Part shown: positions 1 through 8,194 of the stretch, in pieces | Layout of the letters: each line of letters starts with the position of its first letter | How positions within the stretch are numbered: the stretch's first letter is position 1 | Assembly (NCBI GenBank): GCA_028284565.1 | Contig: JANQRM010000170.1 | Span: forward strand, 1-36,176 | Reading direction: 5' to 3' | DNA: 36,176 bases | Source: Anaerolineae bacterium | GTDB taxonomy: Bacteria; Chloroflexota; Anaerolineae; Aggregatilineales; Phototrophicaceae | Made by a program: the position numbers and the translations under genes | Notes under the pieces: generated by a model | Told to the model about the DNA's origin: nothing | What the model saw: only the letters and a program-made list of their open reading frames with translations | The model's database searches: none

Positions 1-117
1 GGCATCCCATAGCGGGTCCATTGTTTGTAAGCCACGCACAATCACGACGAGTAAGATGCCCCCCACGAATCCAAAGAAACCATATGGCAATGCGCGGGAT
101 AATCCGGGTCTGTTCAT
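1..117 (-). CDS. Small membrane protein downstream of ctaE, C-terminus off the window
   Basis: Thirty-nine codons are visible, open to the left edge. The ATG at 117-115 has a good AGGAG ribosome site about seven bases upstream on the minus strand. The visible part starts with a short basic segment, then one hydrophobic helix (about residues 11-28, GFFGFVGGILLVV), then an ALP..GLQTMDPLWDA type sequence. I cannot name the family from this part. Its position, the same strand as ctaC-ctaD-ctaE and just after them, suggests an accessory or small structural membrane protein of the oxidase cluster. That is inference from context. Confidence 0.6.
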   Translation of the reverse strand, partial: MNRPGLSRALPYGFFGFVGGILLVVIVRGLQTMDPLWDA

Positions 118-137
118 GCAAGTCTCCTAACAGATAA

Positions 138-161
138 CAGAATTCAGATGTCAGAATTCAG
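138..161. repeat. Tandem 10-bp direct repeat between ctaE and the next gene
   Basis: CAGAATTCAG occurs at 138-147 and again at 152-161, a 14-bp period. Each copy contains the palindrome GAATTC. It lies in the 179-bp gap after ctaE, just upstream of the ribosome site of the next gene. It could be a degenerate dispersed repeat or a protein-binding site. No other copy was noticed in the window. Confidence 0.5.
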
Positions 162-244
162 CAATCAGCACATTTTAAATTTTAGCAATAAAGCTCATCA
201 TTCTAAAATTTGAACTTATTAAAAATTTAAGTCTTCCGTTTTTC

Positions 245-264
245 GGACAGCGAGAATGCTGTCC
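245..264. repeat. Perfect 7-bp inverted repeat after ctaE
   Basis: GGACAGC (245-251) and GCTGTCC (258-264) form a perfect stem with a 6-base loop, about 30 bases beyond the ctaE stop. The T-run lies on the wrong side for stopping minus-strand transcription (minus strand reads GAAAAAC after the stem). It is therefore more likely an mRNA-processing or stabilising hairpin, or part of a palindromic repeat, than a classical terminator. Confidence 0.5.
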
Positions 265-296
265 CTACATTAAATGTTTTATTGCAATATTATTTC

Positions 297-893
297 CTAT
301 TGTATCCAATACAGCACAACATAAAATAGTATCCATGCAACGGTGACGAAGTACCAGAGTTTGGCAGTGCCTTCTACTGTCCAAGAATTATCTGCATTGT
401 ATTGGGTTGTGTTGCGTAAGATATAGAGCATCATCCCACCGATGACGAGGGCATGCGTGAAGTGAAAGCCTGTCATCAAGCGGAAAGTTAAGCCATATTG
501 GGTGGCAAGCGCAGTTGCGGGTATCGTCAGAAACTCGAATGCAATGATCCCCATAAAGACTGCACCTAAGCCAATTGACCACCGCCAGTTTGCAATAAAA
601 GATGTGTGATTATCGCCTTGTAATGTCACTAATCCATTGCGTGCGAATATGGTACTTATGATGAGCGCAATTGTGGCGACGGTGGGGATAATGGGACTTA
701 GACGTTCGACACCTTGGGGGGGCCATGTTTGGTATTGATAGCGCAGTTGCCAATTGACGACAATCAAGCTCACGAACACCATAATCCAAGAGACCTGAAA
801 AATTGTCATACCCAAGCGTTTATTCTTCAGGTCGATGGCTTGTTTGCGGGCTTGTCGTTCTGCCTCAGATTGTCGCTCGAAAACGTAGGTCAT
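297..893 (-). CDS. ctaE: Cytochrome c oxidase subunit III (haem-copper oxidase)
   Basis: The 198-residue protein has five predicted membrane helices (about residues 28-48, 66-86, 105-127, 139-160 and 178-197). It shows the family's conserved H-x2-H-x-L pattern in FHFTHALVIGG. Five helices is the short form of subunit III; seven is the long form. Subunit III binds subunit I in the cytoplasmic membrane and stabilises the proton-pumping oxidase. It carries no redox centre. It starts only nine bases after the ctaD stop with no clear ribosome site, so translation is probably coupled. The identification comes from the helix pattern and the position behind ctaC and ctaD. Confidence 0.9.
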   Translation of the reverse strand: MTYVFERQSEAERQARKQAIDLKNKRLGMTIFQVSWIMVFVSLIVVNWQLRYQYQTWPPQGVERLSPIIPTVATIALIISTIFARNGLVTLQGDNHTSFIANWRWSIGLGAVFMGIIAFEFLTIPATALATQYGLTFRLMTGFHFTHALVIGGMMLYILRNTTQYNADNSWTVEGTAKLWYFVTVAWILFYVVLYWIQ

Positions 894-902
894 GGTTGGT
901 GA

Positions 903-2645
903 TTAATCTGCGCCTTCTGGTGCAAGTTGGGGTGCATCCCCAGTTGTTTCACCATCTGACGATGACCGTTTACGCCCATGGGTTGCGAATAATTCGTCAA
1001 TGGCATCAAGATAAGCTGTTGCCGCTTCTGTTCCATAGCCATACGGGTCTTCAAAGGGAATGGGTTCGTACTCGAAGTTGATGGCTGGCGGTGGTGAGGT
1101 GGTTGCCCATTCGAGAGTCAAGGCACGCCACGGATTTGCGCCTGCAACCTTGCCCCTACGGAAGCTGACTGCCATGTTGTAGAGAATGACAAAGGTCGAA
1201 ATTCCCAAGATAAAGGAGGCAATACTTGCTAACCGGTTAATATCAGTGAATTGCGGGTCATAGACAGCAACGCGACGTGGCATGCCTAGCATCCCAACAA
1301 AATGCATGGGGAAGAAGGTGAAAAAGAAACCGACGTAGGTCAGTACAAAGTGTATCTTCGCCAAACGTTCATCAAGCATCCGTCCCGTGACTTTAGGGAA
1401 CCAGTGGTAGAGACCGGAATAAATCGCAAAGACACTCCCGCCGAATAGAACAAAGTGGAAGTGACTGACAACAAAATAGGTATCATGGACGTGAATATCG
1501 AAAGGTAATGCCGCGAGCATCACACCACTAATCCCACCAATCACGAACATGGACAAGAAGCCGAGTGCGAAAAGCATTGCTCCGGTGAAGCGAATTTTTC
1601 CGCCCCAAATTGTGCCAATCCATGAGAAAATCTTAATCCCAGTGGGGACGGCGATAATCATGGAGGTAATCATGAAGGGAATGCGGAGTTCGGGTTGGAG
1701 GCTGGTGAACATATGGTGCGCCCACACGGTAAAGCCGACAAAACCAATCGCCATACTTGACAAGCCAATCATGCGATAGCCGAAGATAGGCTTGCGGGAG
1801 TGAATGGAGAGGACTTCGGATAGTATCCCCATGCCGGGAAGCACCATGATATAGACGGCTGGGTGACTGTAGAACCAGAAAATGTTTTGCCAGAGCAAGA
1901 CATCCCCACCACTTTCTGCCGCGAAGAAGGTGGTCCCTGCAACGCGATCAAGGAGCATCAAAGTGAGTGCGCCAGCAAGGAAGGGGGTTGCCATCACCGC
2001 GATGAAAGAAGTTGCTAAAATTCCCCAACAGAGCAAGGGCATTTGCCAGATTGACATGCTCTTGGGACGCATATTGAGGATGGTCACAATAAGGTTAATT
2101 GAACCGAAAATCGAAGACAAGCCTAATAAGTGTGCGCCCATTGCCCACAGAGTCTGTCCGTGTCCACTAAACTCTGCAACTGTGCTGAGCGGTGGATAGC
2201 TTGTCCAACCTGCTTCGGGTGGACCTACAAACCAGCCTAGTACCACAAGAATTCCAGCTGGTGGAATGAGCCAGAAGGCAAAGGCATTTAGCCACGGAAA
2301 TGCCATATCGTGCGCCCCTAGTTGAAGTGGGACGACATAGTTCCCGAATGCGCCGAACATAGGAATAATCCATAAAAAGATCATGATCGTGCCGTGCATG
2401 GTAAAGAGCGTGTTATATGCAGACCCTGTTGCCATCAAATCGAGTTCGGGCGTGAGCAATTCCCAGCGTATCATCATCGCCAAGAAGCCTCCGACTAAAA
2501 AGAAGAAGAGGGCTGTCACACCATATTGCACTCCGATGATTTTGTGGTCTACGCTCCAGCCTAAGTATTCGCTGAGTTTGGGGCGTTTGATGGTTAGCTC
2601 TTCGGGTTGTGCTTGTTGTCCTAAGGGGACAGAAATGGTTGCCAT
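903..2645 (-). CDS. ctaD: Cytochrome c oxidase subunit I, caa3 type (A2 class)
   Basis: This is the 580-residue catalytic membrane subunit that reduces oxygen to water at a haem a3-CuB centre and pumps protons. All metal ligands are visible: H84 and H397 for haem a, H395 for haem a3, and H261, H310 and H311 for CuB. Y265 is placed for the His-Tyr cross-link. The helix VI motif is YSHPAV (259-264), in which the A1-class glutamate is replaced and a Tyr-Ser pair is present. This is the A2-class signature known from caa3 enzymes of Thermus and Rhodothermus. K338 fits the K-channel. The ATG at 2645 has an AAAGGA ribosome site. The gene lies 30 bases after ctaC in one operon. The last 40 residues are polar and acidic. 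Confidence 0.97.
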   Translation of the reverse strand: MATISVPLGQQAQPEELTIKRPKLSEYLGWSVDHKIIGVQYGVTALFFFLVGGFLAMMIRWELLTPELDLMATGSAYNTLFTMHGTIMIFLWIIPMFGAFGNYVVPLQLGAHDMAFPWLNAFAFWLIPPAGILVVLGWFVGPPEAGWTSYPPLSTVAEFSGHGQTLWAMGAHLLGLSSIFGSINLIVTILNMRPKSMSIWQMPLLCWGILATSFIAVMATPFLAGALTLMLLDRVAGTTFFAAESGGDVLLWQNIFWFYSHPAVYIMVLPGMGILSEVLSIHSRKPIFGYRMIGLSSMAIGFVGFTVWAHHMFTSLQPELRIPFMITSMIIAVPTGIKIFSWIGTIWGGKIRFTGAMLFALGFLSMFVIGGISGVMLAALPFDIHVHDTYFVVSHFHFVLFGGSVFAIYSGLYHWFPKVTGRMLDERLAKIHFVLTYVGFFFTFFPMHFVGMLGMPRRVAVYDPQFTDINRLASIASFILGISTFVILYNMAVSFRRGKVAGANPWRALTLEWATTSPPPAINFEYEPIPFEDPYGYGTEAATAYLDAIDELFATHGRKRSSSDGETTGDAPQLAPEGAD

Positions 2646-2675
2646 GTGAGTTCCTTTCGTGTCCTACCTATAACG

Positions 2676-4178
2676 TTATTCTGTAGCTTCTTCGGTTGCT
2701 TCGCTGTCGGGACTGGGTGTTTCGGTCATTTCGGCATCGGTGTCTGTAGGCTCATCGGTGGTTTCTGCATCGGGTTCGGCTGTTGTTTCAACGGATGGTG
2801 CATCGCTACCACCAAACGTAATATCTACCTCATAGCCGAAGGTTTCATTAATTGCGGCAGGAATGGTTGTTGTTAGATTTTCAATATCGCAGGCTGAGTC
2901 ATTCACATTCCCTGTACCTGTTTGTGTGCAAAGGAAGGCAACGATGGAGTAGAGTTCCTCTGGTGACATCTGGTTATTGCCAGCTTCGTCTGGTCCGAAT
3001 ACGGGCATTACAACTGATTGATAACCGGGAACTTTATAGGCTTGTGAATTGAAAATTGATTCGACGAGGTATTGCTCAGCCGATTGTCCTGATACTCGCG
3101 TTCCGGCGCGAACCCCAATGCCATTCAAGGGAGGTCCGGTTAGACCGCTCCAGTCGATGCGCGGTAAGTCGGCGAGACCTTCCCAAGTATTCTCTTGGTT
3201 AAGGACATGACACCCCTGACAAGCATAGTTGCCGATAGTTGCATGTCCACGGAGTACAGGGTCTTTAGGCGGTTCACGAAGTTCATCAACTGCCGCTAGA
3301 TAGAAACTATTTAGGAAAGCCTCCTCGTCTTCATGAACAACGACTGTGCCACGCATCCGTCCGTGACCATCGCCACAGAGTTCAGCACAGACAATGGGGT
3401 ATTCCACTGGGTATTCGGTATCTTCGACTTCAATCACCGTAAAGCGGAAGTCTGTGGGTCGTCCAGCAGGAGAAATGAGAATAGGGTTACCTTCTTCGTC
3501 CAGAATTTGATTTCCCTCACCATCGGTTTCAAATACGGCATTGGGTCCGGGGAGAAGGTCTTGCTTCAGGCGGAAAGCGGGAACCCAGAAGGAGTGTAAG
3601 ACATCATCGGTTGTCATGGTTAGATGGACATTTTGCCCGACATAGGTGTGAAGCACAGGTCCTGTGTTGACGACGATGGGGTTGCCTTCGACGTTCAGTT
3701 GACCTGTGTCATAGGTAATAGTCCAAGCATAGCGAGCACCTGTGACATGAATTGGGATAGATTCTCCGGCAATAATATTTTCGTTTTCTTTGGGTGTGGT
3801 ATTGGCTTGCCACACATTGAAGCTCATGATGGACAAGAAAACCACGATGATGGCAGGGATGATTGTCCAGACGATTTCGAGGGTGGCATTGCCATGTAAC
3901 GGTGGTCCATCGGTGTCGTCTCCGGGTTTTTGCCGGAACTGCCAAATGGAAAAGACAAGCAATCCTTGTACAAGGAAGAATATCGCCCCACCAATGAGCA
4001 GGAGAACCCGGAACAATTCATCAACGTTCTTGGATTCGGCAGAGGCTTGGGGTGGGAATAAACTGGGGACGAAACCCGTGAGCAATAAACCACCCAAAAC
4101 AATAAACACCCCAAATGCCAGAATCCCGACAATCGCGGCGCTACCGAGACCAGAACTACCTTGGTTTTGTTGTTGCAT
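2676..4178 (-). CDS. ctaC: Cytochrome c oxidase subunit II with fused cytochrome c domain
   Basis: The 500-residue protein has an N-terminal hydrophobic segment (14-36) and two helices (about 58-80 and 102-122). These are followed by an extracytoplasmic CuA domain with H195, C264, C268, H272 and M275 (the CAELCGDGHGRM pattern). A cytochrome c domain follows, with CQGCH at 320-324 and M391 as the likely sixth ligand. This fusion defines caa3 oxidases, in which electrons pass from the attached haem c to CuA and then to subunit I. Residues about 217-242 (EGNQILDEEGNP region) are an insertion in the CuA barrel. The last 45 residues are a Thr/Glu/Asp-rich low-complexity tail. It is the first gene of ctaC-ctaD-ctaE and has a good promoter upstream. 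Confidence 0.96.
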   Translation of the reverse strand: MQQQNQGSSGLGSAAIVGILAFGVFIVLGGLLLTGFVPSLFPPQASAESKNVDELFRVLLLIGGAIFFLVQGLLVFSIWQFRQKPGDDTDGPPLHGNATLEIVWTIIPAIIVVFLSIMSFNVWQANTTPKENENIIAGESIPIHVTGARYAWTITYDTGQLNVEGNPIVVNTGPVLHTYVGQNVHLTMTTDDVLHSFWVPAFRLKQDLLPGPNAVFETDGEGNQILDEEGNPILISPAGRPTDFRFTVIEVEDTEYPVEYPIVCAELCGDGHGRMRGTVVVHEDEEAFLNSFYLAAVDELREPPKDPVLRGHATIGNYACQGCHVLNQENTWEGLADLPRIDWSGLTGPPLNGIGVRAGTRVSGQSAEQYLVESIFNSQAYKVPGYQSVVMPVFGPDEAGNNQMSPEELYSIVAFLCTQTGTGNVNDSACDIENLTTTIPAAINETFGYEVDITFGGSDAPSVETTAEPDAETTDEPTDTDAEMTETPSPDSEATEEATE

Positions 4179-4267
4179 AGAGGATGCCTTAACTTAAATG
4201 GATGACAGCTTCGCTTAGTTTTTGATTAGAATTGCTGTTTGTTACATTTTACACAAATTGTAGACGG

Positions 4268-4296
4268 ATTGTACCGAAAGCCCATGTGTTTTACAA
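4268..4296 (-). promoter_or_regulatory. Promoter of the caa3 oxidase operon
   Basis: On the minus strand, TTGTAA (4296-4291) and TACAAT (4273-4268) are separated by exactly 17 bases, a good sigma-70-type match. Transcription would begin near 4261, giving a leader of about 80 bases before the ctaC ATG at 4178. It implies that the 152-residue gene further upstream need not be in the same transcript. Confidence 0.55.
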
Positions 4297-4338
4297 GTTG
4301 CGACGGGCTACCCGACTATGATCTCTAATATGAAGAGT

Positions 4339-4797
4339 TTAAGGTCGTCGGAGACGGAAAGCGAGTGCATAGACTCCTAAAGCTAGAGCCGTGAGTAATA
4401 CCATGGGCACAAGCGATAAGACGACGTTTTGTACTATCTGCTGATTTGTGGGGGCGAGTGTGCCATTGCCTGCTTGGATAGCTAAATCATAGATATTTTG
4501 CAGTGCGACTTGCTCGACGGAGTTGCGAGGTGCGGTTTGTAGTAGGCGTTCAATTGACTTGGCGGGTTGTTCGACTTCATGTAAAAGGTAGAGGCTGGTG
4601 TAGTCATCATAGGCTCCTGCATAGTGGCTAAACGCTACCATCTTAAGCCATTGATCACGGGCTTTGTCACCAAGCATATTGGGCGTGAGGTTGGTATAAA
4701 CAGGTGGCGCAAAGATATATGCCCAAATTAACCCGACCAGTACCCCAATGTTCAAAAAGAGGACAATAGCAGTCAATGAAAAGGGACGACGATTCAT
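4339..4797 (-). CDS. Unknown two-helix membrane protein upstream of ctaC
   Basis: I do not recognise a named family. The 152-residue protein has a basic N-terminus, a membrane helix at about 7-30, a soluble helical region of about 90 residues outside or between, and a second helix at about 124-147 ending in RLRRP. The middle part (DQWLKMVAFSHYAGAYDDY, then short helices) resembles small helical repeat regions found in membrane proteins of this phylum; that is an impression, not a search result. It lies 160 bases upstream of ctaC on the same strand, with a promoter between them. A link to the oxidase is possible but not shown. Confidence 0.7.
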   Translation of the reverse strand: MNRRPFSLTAIVLFLNIGVLVGLIWAYIFAPPVYTNLTPNMLGDKARDQWLKMVAFSHYAGAYDDYTSLYLLHEVEQPAKSIERLLQTAPRNSVEQVALQNIYDLAIQAGNGTLAPTNQQIVQNVVLSLVPMVLLTALALGVYALAFRLRRP

Positions 4798-4956
4798 TCG
4801 TTTAACTTATCCTTTGCCTGAGCAACACCATTCGCTACGAGTGTAACGCAGAATCGTAACCAAAACCGTTAGAATTTTATGATGTGAGGTAAGTGAGTTG
4901 CCGTTCATGATGTCTATAAATGTGTGGTGAAGAGGAAGCAATACTTGTGATTCATC

Positions 4957-4965
4957 TGGTATTAT
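4957..4965 (+). promoter_or_regulatory. Possible extended -10 element for the thioredoxin gene
   Basis: TGGTATTAT fits an extended -10 box (TG-n-TATTAT) about 85 bases upstream of the thioredoxin start. No convincing -35 box is spaced correctly, so this is a weak call. Confidence 0.25.
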
Positions 4966-5038
4966 CTATTAACATCGGATTGAAATCTTATATCCATCCA
5001 ATTCTTTTTGAGTAACCTATTGCACAAGAATGAAACCT

Positions 5039-5044
5039 AAAGGA
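5039..5044 (+). promoter_or_regulatory. Ribosome binding site that fixes the thioredoxin start
   Basis: AAAGGA lies six bases before the ATG at 5051. The in-frame ATG at 5030 has no such site, and its extra residues (MKPKGHT) would encode the ribosome site itself. The downstream ATG is therefore preferred. Confidence 0.7.
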
Positions 5045-5050
5045 CATACG

Positions 5051-5782
5051 ATGAGAATTCTTGAACTACAAGATAACAATTGGGAAGCGGAAGTCGTAGG
5101 TAAGCCTACCCTGCTCTTGCTGACAACAGGCGATGGCTTGCGGGGTGATTTTGTCTCTGCTTTTAAGAAAGCCGCAGAAGAAAACAGCACTTTGCTTTTT
5201 GCTAAGATTAATCCTGATCAGAATCCAATGGCGAAGGAGACCTTCAATATAAAGGATAAGCCTGTGATGGTGGGACTGTGGAATGGTAAGTCTTTGGTGC
5301 GTCGCTCGCGTCCATGGGGAAGCGATGTTGCTGGCGCAATTAAAATTATGGAAGATGCCTATGCGGAAGCGAATCCTGTTGCTGAAGGCGAGGAAGCATC
5401 ACTGGTTGTTGCTGAAGATAAACCCGTGGCTGTGACAGATACGACCTTCCAAGGTGAGGTGATTGATTATTCACATGAGATGCCTGTTCTCGTTGACTTC
5501 TGGGCAGAATGGTGTGGTCCATGTCGCCAAGTTGCGCCGATTTTGGATAAGTTGGCGAAAGAGTTTGCTGGACAGATTCGGGTCGCTAAGGTCGATGTTG
5601 ATGCGAATCCTGCGTTATCTCAAGCCTTCCGTGTTCAGAGTATCCCGACGATTATGGTTTACAAAGCAGGACAACTTATCTTCATGCAACCGGGTGCTTT
5701 CCCAGAAGCGGCATTCCGTGATTTAATTCAGCAGGCAATTACCGTCGAGATTCCGAGTGAAGCGGAAACGGTCACTCAGTAA
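5051..5782 (+). CDS. Double thioredoxin-fold protein with one active WCGPC site
   Basis: The 243-residue protein has two thioredoxin-like folds. The first (about 1-95) has the beta-alpha pattern but no CxxC; where the site should be it reads TTGDGLRGDF. The second (about 128-235) is a full thioredoxin with W154-C155-G156-P157-C158 and the cis-proline P199 in QSIPT. The linker (96-127) is Ala/Glu-rich. There is no signal peptide, so it should act in the cytoplasm as a disulfide reductase, with the first fold perhaps binding partners. It stands alone and is followed by a hairpin terminator. It is longer than classical thioredoxin (about 105 residues). Confidence 0.85.
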   Translation: MRILELQDNNWEAEVVGKPTLLLLTTGDGLRGDFVSAFKKAAEENSTLLFAKINPDQNPMAKETFNIKDKPVMVGLWNGKSLVRRSRPWGSDVAGAIKIMEDAYAEANPVAEGEEASLVVAEDKPVAVTDTTFQGEVIDYSHEMPVLVDFWAEWCGPCRQVAPILDKLAKEFAGQIRVAKVDVDANPALSQAFRVQSIPTIMVYKAGQLIFMQPGAFPEAAFRDLIQQAITVEIPSEAETVTQ

Positions 5783-5807
5783 ATTGACAAGATAATCGAA
5801 TGTTATT

Positions 5808-5837
5808 AAAGCGTCTCATCAACTTATGGGGCGTTTT
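5808..5837 (+). terminator. Probable terminator of the thioredoxin gene
   Basis: AAAGCGTCTC (5808-5817) can pair with GGGGCGTTTT (5828-5837) over ten positions, three of them G-U, with a 10-base loop. Further T-rich sequence (GGTTTT) follows. It sits between two convergent genes and may act on both. Confidence 0.45.
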
Positions 5838-5841
5838 GGTT

Positions 5842-6963
5842 TTATGCGGTGTTGTTTTCCTTGAGGCAGGGGAGTTCAAAGCCGAAGGTACTACCTTCTC
5901 CATAGACACTCTCGAAGATGAGTTGTCCTTGATGCTGGGCGATGATGCGCTTGGCAAGGTATAAGCCTAAGCCAACCCCTTCTTGGTGTTCAGTCTCTTC
6001 ACTTTCGGCACGATAGAAGGGCTGGAAGATTTTGTCTTGTTGATCTTCTGGAATGCCATAGCCATTGTCGATTACTTTGAGACTTACCTTGTCATTTCCA
6101 TTGCGAACCACCATTTGTATCTGTCCGCCTTCCTCGGTGTATTTGATGGCATTGGTAACAAAGTTCCCAATGACACGGCGGAGACGCGGAACATTGCCTT
6201 CTATGTAATGTCGGGTGTTGGGGACGCTTAAGGATAGACGGTGGGCATGTGCTTCCGCTTGGGGACGATACATTTGCCATGCTTCTTCGACCAAGCTGAT
6301 AAAATCGACCCGTACCTTTTCTGTTTGGGCGATTTGGTCTTCCTTTTCCATACCCAAGATGTCGTCAATGATCCGTCGCATCCGTTTGGTGGCATCACTG
6401 ATAATTTGAATGCCTTCGACAGCGCGGGGTGTGAGTTGTTGGATACGGCGCAAAATATCCACACGAAGTTGAATCGCCGCAAGTGGATTCCGTAAATCAT
6501 GGGCGGCAATGCGTAGCATATCGGTCTTCATTTGTTCTAAGTCACTGACTTGACGATAGACTGATTCTAAGCCTCGAATCACCCGATATCGTTCAACAGC
6601 ATAACGTAGCGCACGCTCTAAGGTGGTGGGCATGAGTTCCCGTTTTTCCATATAGTCCATCACACCCATTTGCATGGCTTTTAGGTCGAGTTCACGATCT
6701 CCATGCTGGGTCACAAGAATCATGGGAACATTGTATTCTTCTTGCATGGCTTGCTGGATGAAATCTAAGCCCGTGCGTTCTTGTTTATCTTTTAACTGAT
6801 AATCAACCAGACACACATCAAACAACTTGGTACGAATAGCTTCGATTGCGGAATCATAAGACGCACACCAGTCGACTTCGGCATCGAAGCCGGGGACTGA
6901 GGTGAGCATGTCTAAAATATATTGCTGATCGTGGAAATCATCCTCGACGAGCAGAATCCGCAT
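5842..6963 (-). CDS. Receiver domain fused to a histidine kinase (cytoplasmic)
   Basis: In this 373-residue protein the receiver comes first (1-120), with acidic pocket E7/D8/D9, phospho-acceptor D54 in LVDYQ and conserved K107. A helical linker (122-145) follows. The kinase has an H-box with H155 (AAHDLRNP), an N-box around N267/N271, a G1 box D299-NGYGIP and a G2 box GVGLGLYLAK (329-338). All catalytic motifs are intact. There is no membrane segment or sensor domain, so the input is probably phosphotransfer to D54 or a protein contact. This receiver-first layout is common in cyanobacteria and Chloroflexota. No separate output regulator is encoded next to it. The ATG at 6963 begins MRILLVEDD, a standard receiver start. 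Confidence 0.9.
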   Translation of the reverse strand: MRILLVEDDFHDQQYILDMLTSVPGFDAEVDWCASYDSAIEAIRTKLFDVCLVDYQLKDKQERTGLDFIQQAMQEEYNVPMILVTQHGDRELDLKAMQMGVMDYMEKRELMPTTLERALRYAVERYRVIRGLESVYRQVSDLEQMKTDMLRIAAHDLRNPLAAIQLRVDILRRIQQLTPRAVEGIQIISDATKRMRRIIDDILGMEKEDQIAQTEKVRVDFISLVEEAWQMYRPQAEAHAHRLSLSVPNTRHYIEGNVPRLRRVIGNFVTNAIKYTEEGGQIQMVVRNGNDKVSLKVIDNGYGIPEDQQDKIFQPFYRAESEETEHQEGVGLGLYLAKRIIAQHQGQLIFESVYGEGSTFGFELPCLKENNTA

Positions 6964-7078
6964 TATAGAATCCCATCAAAAAATATCAGCTTTTATTACT
7001 ATACTCTCAGAATCGATTCTAGAAGCCTATAGATTTTATAGAAATAGTGTTAATTTTGAAAAACAAGCCAGTGATAGT

Positions 7079-8014
7079 TTAGTGGAGGCGCAACTTTAGC
7101 AATAAGTCATTGAGTTCATAGGGCATTGGGGCTTCAAAATGACAGCGTTCTCCAGATATCGGATGGTCAAATTGGAGTTCTGTTGCATGTAAAAAGAGGC
7201 GTTTGAGCTTCACTCGTTGTTTGCGGAAGCCATAGACGGTATCCCCGACGACTGGACAACCAATGAATGCCATATGAACACGAATCTGGTGGGTGCGTCC
7301 GGTGTGAATGTTGACTTTGACTAGTGCGCGACCTTCTTGAAGTTGATCTTCAATCACTTGAAATTCGGTACTAGCTGGTTTGCCATCGCGCAAGACTGCC
7401 ATGCGTTTGCGTTGTTTGGGGTCTCTGCCGATGGGGGCTTCAATACGACCTGTGGGTGTTTCTGGCGTGCGTTCTAAGAGGGCGAGATAGGTTTTTTCAA
7501 CGGTGCGGGATTGGAATTGCGCCATCAAGTTCTGGAGTACCTCTTTTTGCTTGGCGACCACAAGCAAGCCACTGGTTCCCTTATCGAGGCGGTGGACGAT
7601 ACCCATGCGCTCGGTAAGTTCATCATCATCTTCCTCCGCCATCTCTGCGATTTCGTCCCAACGCCCGACAATAGCGTGAACCAATGTCCCCGACTCATTG
7701 CCCAAGCCGGGTTGTACAACCATCCCCGCTGGCTTATGAATGACGGCTAAGACTTCATCTTCGTAGACAATATCCAGTGGAATATCTTCTCCAATGATAA
7801 CAGTGTCTTCAACATCTTCATCAATTGTAACGGTGATGACTTCGCCGCCTTTGAGTTTTTGCCCGGCTTTCATGGATTCGCCATCAACCAAAACCTGACC
7901 CTCTTTTATTAATTGCTGGACTTGGTTGCGCGAGAGGTCAGTGAGTTGGGAAAAGAGATATTTATCTAACCGTTGATCGGCAGTTGCATGAAATTGGCGT
8001 GTTTTGGTTGGCAT
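7079..8014 (-). CDS. rluD: Ribosomal large-subunit pseudouridine synthase, RluD family
   Basis: The 311-residue protein has an N-terminal S4 RNA-binding domain (about 14-75, RLDKYLFSQL...LIKEGQVLVDG) followed by a pseudouridine synthase domain. The catalytic motif is HRLDKGTSGLLV with D144. The late motif GRTHQIRVH is also present. Family members turn specific uridines of 23S rRNA helix 69 (RluD) or others (RluA/RluC) into pseudouridine. The exact target cannot be fixed from sequence alone; S4 plus this length favours RluD. An acidic insertion (about 121-135, AEEDDDELTE) lies just before the catalytic loop. It is divergent from rsfS, another ribosome-related gene. Confidence 0.9.
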   Translation of the reverse strand: MPTKTRQFHATADQRLDKYLFSQLTDLSRNQVQQLIKEGQVLVDGESMKAGQKLKGGEVITVTIDEDVEDTVIIGEDIPLDIVYEDEVLAVIHKPAGMVVQPGLGNESGTLVHAIVGRWDEIAEMAEEDDDELTERMGIVHRLDKGTSGLLVVAKQKEVLQNLMAQFQSRTVEKTYLALLERTPETPTGRIEAPIGRDPKQRKRMAVLRDGKPASTEFQVIEDQLQEGRALVKVNIHTGRTHQIRVHMAFIGCPVVGDTVYGFRKQRVKLKRLFLHATELQFDHPISGERCHFEAPMPYELNDLLLKLRLH

Positions 8015-8127
8015 GAGGGTTGTCGCTACTCTCTTGGTCGGCGTACTAGCCTAGCATAACTGTGTTAGAGATTCAACAGAAAACGGAATTTTGTGAACTC
8101 TTTTGACCCTTTGTGAGCAAGTTGCTG

Positions 8128-8156
8128 TTCACATGATATATGAAATCAAGTATAAT
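8128..8156 (+). promoter_or_regulatory. Strong sigma-70-type promoter of rsfS
   Basis: TTCACA (8128-8133) and a consensus TATAAT (8151-8156) are separated by exactly 17 bases. Transcription should begin near 8162-8164. This excludes the TTG codon at 8159 as a start, since it would lie at or before the first transcribed base. Confidence 0.75.
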
Positions 8157-8182
8157 GATTGTATCGAATGTTGATGAATTTT

Positions 8183-8187
8183 GGAGG
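8183..8187 (+). promoter_or_regulatory. Ribosome binding site pointing to a CTG start for rsfS
   Basis: GGAGG lies seven bases before CTG at 8195-8197. The in-frame ATGs at 8168 and 8174 are upstream of this site, and the next in-frame ATG (8210) is 22 bases away. The best-spaced codon is therefore CTG. Confidence 0.6.
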
Positions 8188-8194
8188 TAATGTT

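Noticed and set aside
3790..4197. 135-codon open frame on the plus strand opposite ctaC
   Set aside because: It lies wholly opposite a certain gene, has no family-like motif and no ribosome site of its own.
8159..8194. TTG or ATG starts upstream of the CTG for rsfS
   Set aside because: TTG 8159 is before the predicted transcript start, and ATGs 8168 and 8174 would place the GGAGG ribosome site inside the coding region.
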